DNA of 64,000 nucleotides from Dendrobium chrysotoxum (lineage: Eukaryota > Streptophyta > Magnoliopsida > Asparagales > Orchidaceae), in assembly GCA_019925795.1 (NCBI GenBank), contig CM034314.1:92933264-92997263 (forward strand). The letters are read 5' to 3'. Made by a program: the position numbers and the translations under genes. The notes beneath the pieces are model-generated. The model searched no databases and had not been told where the DNA came from. It worked only from the letters and a program-made list of their open reading frames with translations. Positions 36,479-48,610 of the stretch are shown piece by piece. The stretch's first letter is position 1. Each line of letters starts with the position of its first letter.

Positions 36479-38620
36479 GTTATCAAATGTCATTCTTTGA
36501 AATTAATGCATGTTTGTGACTCTTAGTGTTGGAAGGCTTCATTATTCTTAGGTACCAAGTTTATCTAAATTTGACATTTAGTTCATCGTGTTATTTAAGA
36601 TTCTTGCAATAGTAAGGTGGATTTTGTATAGAGGTAGTGGTAACTCATCAGGTAATTGATCATTGTAACACAAAGAAGAAAAGTAGGAAAAGAATGAGTG
36701 TTGACAACTTTTACATGAGGGAAGAGATCAGAGGACATGCAGAAGAAGAGGAACTGAGAAGAGTCATATGATAGAATTGAATCCAAGATGAAAGAATTGA
36801 ATCCATTATGCAGCAAAATAAACTTTTATTAACCAATGAGTTATTTATATTATTGAAACCGTTCTTTAGAATTATAGAAAAAATATGATTGAAAATCACT
36901 TTTACAACCAATTAGCAAAAATATCGCAATCATCGCCTGACACAATGTTACCAGAGCTAGAAAGTTGTAGAAAGCAGAAGATTTCATATATTTCCTGCCT
37001 TAGGAGTTTAGGATCAGCCGAATTTTTTCAGCCTATGGCAGTCATAGAAAGCAGAGAACCCGTGGATCAAATGTTGTAGAAGCATCAAAGAGAACAAGGG
37101 AGATGTTGATCAGATAGCAGCTGAGACAAAGAATCAGCCAAAAAAACGAATGAAAGCTTCTTGACAGCAGTAGGATAGAAAAATAAGCAACCAAAAAAGA
37201 GATTGTCGCAATCATACAGATCAAAATGCATTATACAACTCAAAACATTTTTGCCTTATGATGTTTGTTTCAATATGATATAACATATTTTTGGATAATT
37301 TTTCTTAAATGCAGTACTTGATCAATGGATATTTTGATAGTAATTGAACAAAAATTATGTTTTTGCCTTTTCTTTTAGTATTTCATTGTACAATTGCCAT
37401 AGAGTCATTTATTCAAACTTGTCCCTTGTGTTTATCTTGGTTTTAACGTCTCTATTCCTATAAACTTTCTCTTGTAATAAGTGATACAAAAATCAGAAAA
37501 TATTGCTAGAGAGTTAGTTGTCCTGCAATTAGAACATTTTATGTCCCCTTCAAATTTTATTTTCTTAAAGTTGTACATTTCACCCTTTAACTTTATTTTC
37601 GTTTATACTAAGGCCTCATTTGGTTGGTTAATGTTAGAAATCCTAATGAAGTGGATGTAATTAAACATCAATTGATTTCAAATTTCATAAATTTTTTTAA
37701 AACTCTCTAAAAAAGATGAATTCATATCCTCACTGAAAATTAGTGAAAATTATGTCATAATCTACATCCTTTTGGTATTCAAACGGCTTTTATTCAAAGA
37801 CTGAAATGTAAGCATTACCTTAAATTCTTTGCTTCATTGTTGCATTTTGTAAGTGGATTCCTCCGACTATGATGTTGCATAATGTGCTTATTCAATACCA
37901 TGTCCTGTCCAGGATATTATGTTGGATTGTGATGATAAGCGAAATTTTAGAAAGAGAGACAGAAATAATAGAATGTTCAAGAAATAACAATCTGTCAACC
38001 TTCTTGGTTATTTTTTTGTGTTTTTAATTCCAATTCATAAGCATTCTCTTTGTAACTAATATCTTATTATAAAGTAATTACCATCATGTTTTTCAATCAT
38101 CTACTTATCTAATCTTTTGTTACCTATTCATTATGGAGTGTTTTTATTTATATTTTACTTGAAGTTTTTTAAGTGTCCTATGATGGTTCTGCTAATTGTT
38201 GAACACACCAAGGAATCAAATCGCTACAACATTTGATTAAGGAATCAAATTTATCATAAATATTGGACTGAGATTTTAAAGATGAACTTAAATATTTTTA
38301 AGGGCCATGAGATATTTTATAAACTTTTAGAGATCTGATAAATCTTATAATAAATTCTGAATCTCCAAATCCATTCCTGGCTAACACTATGAATAAACTC
38401 TTTGGAAGGGCTAGGCATCCCACAATCACTAGCAAAACAGAAAGAAGAAACAGAGGAGGGGAGCTGCCAACTGAAAGAAAAGTAAAGACTTTTTTAGGTT
38501 CCTGCAAGTGGGAGGTTTCTTCAAGAAAAAAAAAAAACCTTGTACTATTTTAACAATAAATTACATCATCAAAAAGTAAATTAAGACATATTTTAACAGT
38601 AAATTACATCACCAAAAAAT
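36479..38620. other. Intergenic spacer, unit 2, no gene seen
   Basis: Nearly identical to 9280-11417. No supportable gene. Confidence 0.6.
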
Positions 38621-39646
38621 CAGCACGATCAGACATGTACCTTGATACAATTTTGAATTGAAAATTTCTAAACTTTCAGCAAACTTATAGTTCAACTTAG
38701 CCTTCTGACGAGATGAACCCAACGATACTAAAAAATGATTCAATTCGAGCTCAAAACAAGGGCCCAAAGCTCAATTGGAAAATTCCGGACATTAATTTGA
38801 AAACTAAATGATCTTCAAATTTGGCATGCTTATAATTAAATCAAGCAACTCGACGAGACAAATCCAACGATCTCAAGAAAGCTAATTCTGACATCATTAG
38901 AACATTCAAATGCTGAAGAAATGATCTATGATCAAGAAAATTAATACCAACCATCTGATGTAGTGCTCCAAATTTTTTTCATATTAACGCTATCTGTCAC
39001 TATTAAAATTTATAAATAGATTCTCACCCTCTACATGAATAGGAGGTTGGGCTAGAGATTTAATAGAGCTATGAGGCTTGAAGAATTACGGAGCTCCACT
39101 ACAACATCACCACCAGCGAGCCCTCACCAGCAGACCTCTTCCCAACCGTCGACAGATCTCTACCAGACCTCTACCTGGCCAAGGTCATTGGACCTTCGCT
39201 CAACTGATCTCCATCAAACCTACTTGGTTGATCGCTGTTGGACGTCCACTCGCTAGCCGATGTTGGACCTCTGCCTATCCACTGTTGGACCTTCGCCCAA
39301 CCAATCTATATCGGTCCTCCACCCAAGCACCACTGCCAAACCTCTTCCAATCTATCACAGCTAGACCTTTACCCAGCAGCTGCCACCAAACCTCCGCCCG
39401 GTCGATGATCTTTCAAACTTCTATTACTCACCTACCATGGTCCTCGAACCATTATCGCCTGATTATGACCCTCCAACCACCGTCACTCGACACGGTCCTT
39501 TTGACCGCAGTCATTCCGACTTATGTCGGCCTCCAACCATTATCCTTGGACCCTCGATGCCCGACTATGACCCTCAAACCATCATCGCCGTACTACAGTC
39601 CTTCCGATCATCATCACCCGACTACAGTCCTTCCACACAATTATGA
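38621..39646 (+). mobile_element. LTR fragment (second copy of L1)
   Basis: Duplicate of 11418-12442 with a few substitutions; same U3-like words, TATAAATAG box and C-rich tract, same missing 3' end. Confidence 0.6.
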
Positions 39647-40061
39647 TTGGTCACAAAAGTTAAATTAAATGAGGACTATATTGGTTCTAATATTCTAACA
39701 TTTAAATTCATTAGTACCTACAATATAAGTTTATTAACATAGTTATGTAGGACAATAAATTTTGTATTGTTAAATTACTGTTGCATTATTTTTCTCTCAA
39801 CGATGAAGAAGAGGTTAGCGGCACGATCTCATTGAGAGAAAGGCTTTCATGAGATTGACGGTGCGTGTTGCCCTAAATCATGAAGAAAATTAAGGAGAGC
39901 AAGTAGTTGCGGATTCTCGTTGGTGGAAGTGCATCGACCAGACCTGTGTTATGTGAAGCGGAAGAAGAGTTTATCGTGACAGAAAGTTGACAATGAGCTG
40001 AACATAAACATGGTTTCAAATAAAAAAGTTTTTTTCCAGCCCTAATTACAACATGAAAATA

Positions 40062-41330
40062 ACCGGAATTTTGTTTAAGAAACCGGATTTTCATCATCCG
40101 GTTTCTTAAGAAACTGTTTTTTTATATAAAAAACTTTTTAAAATTTATATTTATATTAATAATTATTTTTAGATTTTCAATTATTCATTTGAATGTCTTA
40201 ATGATATCAGAATTTGGCGATCTTGGGCTCGTTCGATTCGACTCATCGAGCCGCTCGATTCAACTATAAGCATGTCATGTTTGGAAACCATTTGGAAATC
40301 CAAATTATGGTTTGAACCTTCCAAATGTGCTTCCGGTCTTCGATTTGGACTCATTTGGCCTCGGATTGAGTCGAATTTAGTGTCGTTGGATTTGTATTTT
40401 CGAGACATTCAGTTCGACTATAAATTTGCTGAAATCGAATTTCAGATGGTCTCCGATTTAATTTTTTTATTATATATCAAATATAAACATTTTAATAAAA
40501 ATTTTATTTTCTAATTTAAATAATCAAATTAAAAAAAATTATTATCAAAATCCGGTTTCTTTATTTTCTAAGTTTTATAAATATAATTGACTATTTAGTT
40601 TTTAAAAATAAAGAAAATAAAGAAACCGGATTTTATTCTAATTTATTTTTTAAAATATTTAAGAAATCTATTATTATGAAATTTTATTTTAATCTCATAA
40701 ATTTATGAGAACAAGTAAACTAAAATTATTTATTTTTAAAATTTTAAATTTATTTTTTATTCATTAATTTTTCTTTTTTTTATTTACATTGTTTCAAATT
40801 AAAAATTATTGGTTTATTTAAAAATAAAAAAATTAAATGTTGAAATCAGATATTTTAATCACAATAAAATATAATCTAATGATTTAAATATTAAATAAAT
40901 AAATATAAAATAATTTTTTTTCATTATTGTTTTTATATAAATAATTAATTTTTAATAATTTTCAAATAAATAAAAAATTTTGAGGCTCATTCTTAGAAAA
41001 TTTTTAAATAAAATAATTTATTATTATTATTAATTTTTAAATAGGAAATATAAATGGATTAATTAGAAAGTCATTAAATATCCCAAATTTTCAATTTCTA
41101 ATATTCCGGATTAATTAGAAAATACAATATAGCTAAATATCCTAAAGCAGATTAAGCCAAAAAATTGGTTTCTTAAGAAACCGGAAGTTGAAATTCCGGT
41201 TTCTTAAGAAACCGGAATTTGTTAATTCGGTTTCTTAAGAAACCGGAATTTTATGTTCCGGTTTCTTTTAAAATTTTTGTCAAAGCTGAAACTAATAAAA
41301 TTATGGTTTCTATTAAAACCGGATAATTAA
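40062..41330. repeat. Palindrome field CCGGTTTCTTAAGAAACCGG (unit 2)
   Basis: Duplicate of 12855-14140. Palindromes lie at 41166-41186, 41192-41219 (28-bp perfect) and 41224-41250. The left cluster has lost ~12 bp (TTTTGTTTAAGAAACCGG), destroying the palindrome seen at 12873-12896. The reverse LTR U3 fragment is at about 40222-40460. Confidence 0.6.
40222..40460 (-). mobile_element. LTR U3 fragment, reverse orientation (second copy of L2)
   Basis: Duplicate of 13029-13268, inside the second palindrome field. Confidence 0.6.
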
Positions 41331-41604
41331 GTTCCGTATTTGCTCCTTTTTAAATTATTTTCTAATCACGCTCCTTAAACTTATAATCTCATAAAATATG
41401 CTCCTCTTTATAATTTGCTCAATAAATAATATCTTAACCTACACTAAATCAGTTAACAAAATTACACCTTGCTTAAGCTTCGTTTGGCACATTTTTTTTA
41501 ATACTGTCTAAAATAATTTTCTGGTACAAATTTTTTTTTGAAAGCAGTAAAAAAATAATAATAAACAATGGGTCATTCAGTGGGAAAATTATTAGGTGCG
41601 GACA

Positions 41605-41626
41605 CCGGACGTAGCTCTACGTCCGG
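41605..41626 (+). other. Hairpin inside the left MITE arm
   Basis: CCGGACGTAG and CTACGTCCGG pair over 10 bp around a 2-nt CT loop. The right arm holds the same structure with one mismatch. Confidence 0.6.
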
Positions 41627-41712
41627 ACTCCACTAGAATAGCGCCACGTAGCGACCCGAAGACCCGGCGACCCGTTTCGCCGAGAAGTTCAAATGATGCA
41701 CGTGCGGTATTA

Positions 41713-41965
41713 CTGAAGAATTACTCCGGTATTACTCGGTATTATCAAAGAATTACTCGGTATTACCTATGAATTATCTAGGTATTACTCGGTATTACCT
41801 AGGAATTACTAGGTATTACCGAAGAATTACTCGGTATTACCTAGGTATTACTCGGTATTACCTAGGAATTACTCAGTATTACCAAAAATTACTCGGTATT
41901 ACCAAAAATTACTCGGTATTACTTGATATTACCGAAAAAATACTCGGTATTACCTAGGAATTAGT
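41713..41965 (+). repeat. Minisatellite GGTATTACC…AATTACTC inside the MITE
   Basis: More than ten imperfect copies of TACTCGGTATTACC separated by TAGGAAT, AAAAAT or GAAGAAT. GGTATTACC / GGTAATACC is itself self-complementary, so the array can fold. The open frame through it (41769-41957) is a by-product. Confidence 0.75.
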
Positions 41966-42481
41966 CAAAAAAGGGCAGGTTTTTTTAATTTTTCGCGTCC
42001 AATCCGGGTCGGGTCGTCGGGCCAAGCGGAAGTTGTCATAACACCTGCTAAATACGTGGCGCCGTTCTAATGGAGTCCGGACGTAGAGCTACATCCGGTG
42101 TCCGCACCTAATAATTTTTCCATTCAGTGCGTCAGCAAAGAAAGAAATAGAAATTAATGGGCTTAAAGAGAGTATGCAGATTACCGATAAAAAACAAGTG
42201 ATCATCAGAAAGCACATTGGCAGCCATTACCTTTATTGTAATTAAAGCAAATGAAAAAGTGGTGATAGAAAATAAACATGAAAAACGTTGCCAAGGTTAA
42301 TTATGAAGAATAAGGAACGATTTTGGATCTATATAATTTATGGTAAGACCCGCTAATATAACACAAAATAATTTGAAATTAATAATAATATCACAAAAAA
42401 TCGTATTTAAAAAATTTATTATGTAAAAATTGTTCAATTGTAAACAATAAATTCATTGACCATCAAAAAATTGAATTAAAA

Positions 42482-42630
42482 GTGTAAATAAGTCAAGCCG
42501 AGATCGCGAGCTAACAAGCGAGTTGAGGTTGGCTCAACCTTAGCAGATTAGCTCATCAAGCTTAGATGATGAGCCATTTATCGAGCCAAGCATAAGCAAG
42601 CTCACAAATCGGCTTGACTCACTTGCACCC
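42482..42630. mobile_element. hAT-like MITE in the TPS6 promoter
   Basis: Duplicate of 14745-14893: inverted ends GTGTAAATAAGTCAAGCC and the complement ending CACTTGCACCC, 10 bp before the TATA box. Confidence 0.55.
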
Positions 42631-42640
42631 ATAAGTTCGG

Positions 42641-42651
42641 CTATAAATAAG
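42641..42651 (+). promoter_or_regulatory. TATA box of TPS6
   Basis: CTATAAATAAG lies 80 bp before the TPS6 ATG, the only intact gene of the window. Confidence 0.6.
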
Positions 42652-42720
42652 GGCCAAGGGATTTCCATCTGTTATCATCGAGCCTACACATAATTATTAT
42701 TAGGTTTCATACATATCATT

Positions 42721-44445
42721 ATGGCTTTGTATCTTCGCCTTCATATGATTCCATGTTGTAAGAAGCTGCCTCTCCTGAACTTTCCTTCCTCTCCACCTTA
42801 TCTAATCCTTCAGCAAATAATGGCAGGTTTCCATCCCATACGCTACCTCTCAACTGCTACTGCAACATCTTCTTCTGCTCGAAGAATAAATTTTCATCAC
42901 ATACACTGCCTCTCAACTGCTAGTGCAACATCTTCTTCTCCTGCTCGTAGAACAGCAAATTATAAGCCAACTATTTGGGATGATAGCTACATACAATCGT
43001 TGCCAATTGATTTCATGGTGATGGCTTAGTTATCTTTAAAATTGCTTTGAGTAGTTCTGAAGAACTTTTTCTATTATATTCACACTTGAGTTGTGTTCGG
43101 GACATTTTTTTACTACTTTCTTAAGTAATTTTTTAGTATAAAAATTTCTTGAAAATAGCAGAATGACACTCATGAAAAATAGACCCAAACGAAGCCTTAG
43201 AGATATTTCTATTACTGTTATCAATAGTGTTTATAAAATGATATGCAAAAACAATTTTTTATTCTATTTAAGATTTTGTTTAATCAAAAATATTCAATAT
43301 TAATCATTTTTTTCATATTTGGTTAATCTTTGTTATTCAATCATAAATTATTTTACATAAATAAGAAGGCTTTGATCTAGATGTAAGATCTTTGACTAAA
43401 GACATTAAGTGTGGATCTGCTCTTTTGATTTTCATGATTATAGTACTTGGGTCCGCTAGCAGTTGGAGAACAAAATTAACAGTTTTGTTTGGATTAAAGA
43501 AATGAAAGTTAAATAATTTACTTTTTTACTCAAATATTTATTTTCTTTCAATCAAATTTCAAACATTTAAGAGTGATAATTTTACTTGTAAGTTCAACAT
43601 CTTTTCTTCTAATTTTAGTCAAAAAGCCAATTTTCTTTGGCTAAAAAATAGCTCAATTGACTTATTTTCACCATTATAAGCATCCAAACGCAAACTTTAC
43701 TATATAATGTATGTTCTTAAGTTATATTGGCATACAATTGAACTTATATCTTTAATGTTAAAGTAATAATAATAATAGTTATTTTTGAAAATACATACTT
43801 AATGCTATAGGAATAATATTACTTATTTGCTGAATGAGTATAATATAACATGAGTTGTTGAATAATCACTAAATTATGCAGGAGGAAAAGTATATATACC
43901 AAAGGGAGAAATTGAAAGAGGAAGTAAGATTTTTGATCAATCAGCAACACAGTTTTACTAAACAACTTGAACTTGTGGATACCTTGTGTCAGTTAGGACT
44001 TGGTTATCATTTTGATGCAGAGATCAAGAATTTGTTGAGTTCTATTAGTTCATTGACGAAAAATATCAACAACTTGATAGAGAATAACAACCTTCACGAT
44101 TTTGCCTTGCTCTTTAGGCTTGTTAGAGAACATGATATCCATAATGCCTCAATACTAAGGTATGTACTAACAAATGTATGCATGCAGATTTTTTCATTTC
44201 AAGTTTATTTATTCAAAATAAATGTAACATAAGAGTTTGGTTTAAGTGGTATCTCTTTTATTCTCAGGATATAATGAAAGTCACACATTCACATCAATTT
44301 TATCATTTTCTTGAAGCTAAAATGTGTATGAGAGTTTATCCTTATTCCCCCCTTATCTATATATTGAAATCTTTCATACTTACCTATAATTGACCTCGTG
44401 CCTTAGTTTCAAGTAAATAAATATTTGTGAAAAGTTTTTGTTCAA

Positions 44446-44479
<34 letters not shown>

Positions 44480-46649
44480 TTAATATAATTAATAGATTAC
44501 CTATATATAAAAGTTTTATTAAGATTATTATAGAAAAAATACAAGATTTTGAGTTAGTTTTAATTTTATCTTATTTAGATGCTAATGATGATATAATATT
44601 TTATATTTTATTGTAATTTATTTTATCTATCGGTTAGCTATCCTAATGTCTATATATTTAGAAATTTGGCTTACGAGATGCTTTCTCAATATATGACAGA
44701 AATACTAATAAATAAAACTCTCCTTAGTTCACTTCAAATACTATATAAATTCTATGTCATATTAGTAACTAGTATGCCTAAAATGTTCTTTAAATTGGCA
44801 GACTTGCTGATTTGATCAGCTGCTTTAAAAAAGAGGAAGAAAGTTTCAATCTCAGCAAACAATTAGATGTCAAAGGAATGCTTAACTTGTATGAGGCTTC
44901 CTTCCTTGCTATGGAAGGAGAGGATGAATTGGATGAGGCAGGAAAATTTGCAATGAACCATTTAAAATACCATGATAGATCCTTACTAAGTCCACAACTT
45001 GTCGAACAAATAGAACATGCCTTGGAGATACCTTTGCATTGGAGAATGTCAAGGTTACATACTAGATGGTTCATTGATGCATATGGGAGACAAAAGAACT
45101 TTAATCCCACATTGCTTGAGTTTGCTAAACTTGATTTCAATATGGTGCAAAGTATCTACAAGAAAGAGGTTCAAGAATTGTCCAGGTAGTTTTTGTTTCT
45201 CATTAAAGTATATGTGTGCATTCTTCTTATAATTATTTTAAGAAATATTGATGCCTCTCCATTTGATCCTTAGGTGGTGGAGAAATCTGAATGTTGTTCA
45301 TGGAGAGCTTAATTTTGTAAGGGATAGATTGGTGGAGAACTATTTATGGGCCATAGGCTTTACATTTCAGCCTGAACTCTGGAGATGCAGAAAAGCAATA
45401 ACCAAAATTAATAGTCTCGTAACAACAATTGATGATATTTATGATATCTATGGTACCTTGGATGAATTAAAGCTATTTACAAATTCTATTGAAGAGTAAG
45501 GAAGTGCGATAAATCGTTTGATATGCATAAAGTAGTTTTAATTATCTATTAATATAAAAAATTGATAAACAATAGTAACAAAATGGCCACTAAATGCAAT
45601 CAAATATATTTACTTAAATAGTCCTCAACTAAAATATTGTAAAATGAACTTGGAACTCCCAGATGGAATATAGCTGCAACGCAACAACTTCCAGATTACA
45701 TGAAGAAATGTTTGACAGCACTTTTTAATACAATGAATGATATTGCCTCCTCATTTTCAAAGGAAAAAGAGTTGGACATTCTTCCATGCCTAAAACGAAT
45801 GGTAATATAACAATTATTTCAATTAGCATGGCTTTTAAATTTTTAAAAATGTATTCAAACTTTTTCTTCAGATTTCAATTTTTAGACATAAAATTGCTAC
45901 ACACCTACATTGTATTATAGTAACAAAAGATTTTAATTTGCTAAGATGTTCTATTTAGAATAACTTTTTTAACCAAAATAAGTTATGATTGTATTATAGT
46001 GGGCCGATTTATGCAAAGCATATTTCATTGAAGCAATGTGGTATCATAATGGATACACTCCTACATTGGACGAGTACTTGGACAATGCTTGGGTTACCAT
46101 ATCAGGAATTTGTGCACTAACTACAGCATATTGCCTAAGTGATGATTTGACCTTTGAAGCTATTAAAAACTTGGAGTTCTATCCACCTATTGTTCGTTAT
46201 TCATGCATGCTTTTTCGACTTTATGATGATTTGGGAACATGCACGGTAAGTGCGAGCATTTATTTTTTTAATAAATGTATAGTATTAATGTTTTCTTTTC
46301 TTTTTTTTATAAATTATATATTTATAACAGAATGTTACTCATATTTTTATTACAGGCAGAGATCCAAAGAGGAGATGTTCCGAAATCAATTCAATGTTAT
46401 ATGAAAGAGAAAAATGTTTCAGAAACAACTGCTCGAGATTATATTAGATCTTTAATAAGAATTTATTGGAAGAAATTGAACAAAGAACGCACTATATCTT
46501 CAAACTATGTGGAGTATTTTAGAAAAGTTTTAGTTGATATACCAAGGACAGCACAATGTTTCTACCAATATGGAGATGGATATGGAGAGCCAGATCGTGA
46601 AACTAGGGAGCGAATCATTTGTATAATAATTAAGCCAATTTCACTTTAA
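42721..46649 (+). CDS. TPS6: intact TPS-b-like monoterpene synthase
   Basis: Seven exons, all with GT-AG borders and matching phases: 42721-43017, 43882-44159, 44802-45185, 45274-45495, 45663-45801, 46000-46245 and 46356-46649. Joined they give 1860 nt, 619 residues, within the usual 580-630 of the family. Residues 1 to ~75 are a Ser/Thr/Arg-rich plastid transit peptide with an internal duplication. RRX8W is at 76-86 (RRTANYKPTIW), RDR at 336-338, DDIYD at 373-377 and the second metal site DDLGTCTAE at 516-524 (D516, T520, E524). These are the marks of TPS-b class I enzymes, which ionise geranyl diphosphate with magnesium in plastids and release monoterpenes. Whether the product is cyclic or acyclic cannot be read. 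TPS-g was considered but the RRX8W motif argues against it. Splice sites were set by reading the sequence and by identical phases in TPS2 and TPS4. A TATA box and a hAT-like MITE lie just upstream. Confidence 0.9.
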
Positions 46650-46859
46650 TGGAGAGTCCTTTCTGTAAATGTATGTTATGTGCAATTTAGGATATTGCTA
46701 ACTGTGTTATCTTATTAAGTAATGCGTCCTTTTTCCCTTAGTGTTAAATCAAAGATTGCACGTTAATATAAATTTTGTTAATTTTGAGTATCGTGTATTG
46801 TAGATCTTCATATGCATGTTGTTTATAATAAATACTATTTTGTTGACCATACCAGATAA

Positions 46860-48610
46860 CAAAAATATATACATATTTTTAATACCTCTGCCATACCTGC
46901 ACTAATCTTGCATAAATCTTGCTCATTTTTGCCGCTAGCTACAGTCGCCCATTACCTGCAAAACAGCGTCGGAGGGTATTTTCACGCCCACGTGCTGAGA
47001 TCTGCTCGATCAAGTCGCTAAATATGACGACGAAATGAGGCTTTCGTTTCTTCACATGTCCGTCCCACTTGCTTCCCCACTTCCATCCAGATCTCAAGCT
47101 CCCTATTTCCTGTAGCCTTTTGTTCTCCACATAAAACCAGCCGATCCTCACAGCTCGTCACCTTCCGGACTCTTCTCCCGCCGTTGGACTCACAGCAAGC
47201 TAAGCCTCACTCAGCCAATTTCATTTGCCCTGCCCTCTCCGTCTCTTTCACCTGCAGCCACAAAGCTTGTTCTGATTTTCCTCACAGCCCTTTCAACCTA
47301 CAGCTCATTCCAACTCATCAACCTAATCGATCCATATCTCCATACTCACCAAGCTATACGTGCATGAACTAAGTAGACAGCCCACTGTCCCTACAGCTGA
47401 AGTCAAAGTTTTTTTTTTTTACCGTCGAACAAGCCTCGCATACCAAATCCTGTCTCGGCTTTCTCCATCAGCATTTAAAAAAAAAAGAGTAGAGGATCTA
47501 CAGCCACAAGGAAAAAGAAAAAAATTCTTCTCAATTGATCGTACCTAGCAAGGCAATAGTATACTTACTGATTTCCACTCACGTATAAAGCGAAGATTCC
47601 TGTACATCACCTTTTCTTGTCTTTCTGCTGTTTTGCTCTTTTGCTCTTTTGCTTTCTTTTATGTGATCCCCAACAGCCCACTTACTCCTTCAAGAACAAG
47701 CCCATTCCACCTCTCAAACTATACTCTCACAAAAATCTGTAACAAACCACCCGCAATTCAGCCCACATATCCAGCTCCAGAGCCCTTTCCTTCCAACACC
47801 TACAGCTAAAACAAACAGCCCATACAACCTACTACAATCAGCCTACTGCAGCCCATTGTGTTAACCCAAAATCAACCCAAACAGCGAATCCTTATCACCC
47901 CCTACCTGTTTCCCATCTGAAAATTCCACCTAATTCCTACAGGCCAATACCACCAACAGTCTACTGAAAATCAAAGGCCCAAAATACATAACTCTTTTCT
48001 CTTACAACCCACGTGAACATCTCGGTAGCTTTTTCCTTAAGCAATTACTACGTCCAAAAACTCATATTTGCTATATCAAATTAGCCCATTCTCCATATAC
48101 AACCTACTACCAGCCCGCCTTCACATTTCAAGCAGCCCATTCACTCCTCTAAATAGCCTAACACACCATAACGACCTCTATTCTTCCACCATTTCAAAAG
48201 CTCACCACTCAAAAGCATACCAATCCACCTATTCGGTGTTTTGTGCATCTTAGCCGCCGTCATTGACATCGTGCAGGTATAATTTTGTAGACTTAGAAGT
48301 CCCGTATTTGGCGTTTGCGTTGAGCCAAAAAACCCCATATACGCAATCTCATAGCACGGTAGGAGGAAACCCTCCGGTGCGACGCATACGACGAGACGAG
48401 TATGCCCTATATACGCTCATGTAGCATGACGGGGACACTTCTAAGTACCTGTATGTAGCGTGGCGGGGAAAGCCAATTGTATTCTCAAACAGGTACTTTG
48501 AAGCCCCATGCACTCTCGTAGCATGGTGGGATTGAAGATGTACGGCCCAGTGCTATTCGGCACCTACCATACACGCTCTCGTAGTATGGTGGAATGGCCC
48601 AACCTCTCAA
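46860..48610. repeat. Repeat block R, diverged copy 3
   Basis: The first ~190 bp (GCCATACCTGCAC…, GATCTGCTCGATCAAGTCG) align with 19235-19380 and 28857-29005; the middle is C-rich but different. The end (48255-48600) again has CAGGTATAATTT followed by five copies of a (C/T)GTAGCATGGTGGG-like word. No protein-coding gene is supported; short frames here are C-rich artefacts. Confidence 0.5.
48340..48600 (+). repeat. Five spaced copies of GTAGCATGGTGGG-like motif
   Basis: Near 48350 (CTCATAGCACGGTAGGAGG), 48417 (CTCATGTAGCATGACGGGG), 48452 (TGTATGTAGCGTGGCGGGG), 48512 (CTCTCGTAGCATGGTGGGA) and 48580 (CTCTCGTAGTATGGTGGAA). Spacing 35-70 bp. Block R copies 1 and 2 have similar motifs at 20366, 20429 and 20480 and at 30509, 30575 and 30616. 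Confidence 0.55.

Larger units (their letters stand above)
41583..42120. mobile_element. Mutator-type MITE with 9-bp target duplication
   Basis: A 538-bp element flanked by the direct repeat CATTCAGTG (41574-41582 and 42121-42129). The duplicated segment has the same site once and empty at 14382-14390, which proves insertion. The inverted ends run about 70 bp, starting G(G/A)AAAATTATTAGGTGCGG and including GGACGTAGCTCTACGTCCGG (with one C/T difference in the right arm), AGTCCGGACTCCA-like and GCGCCACGTA words. The 9-bp duplication and long ends fit Mutator-like elements. There is no transposase frame. The centre (41713-41965) is an imperfect array of GGTATTACC / GAATTACTC units. Confidence 0.85.
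34255..46649 (+). repeat. Second copy of the ~12-kb segmental duplication
   Basis: From ATGCAAAG at 34255 onward the sequence matches 7053 onward with a constant offset of 27202, interrupted by small indels and the MITE at 41583-42120, up to the stop codons of TPS2 (18906) and TPS6 (46649) and beyond. Differences are sparse substitutions and short indels, so the event is recent compared with the divergence of TPS4. The left break in copy 1 coincides with retroelement-like sequence. Confidence 0.85.

Noticed and set aside
41769..41957. 62-codon frame with GITRYYL repeats
   Set aside because: It is the minisatellite inside the Mutator-type MITE.
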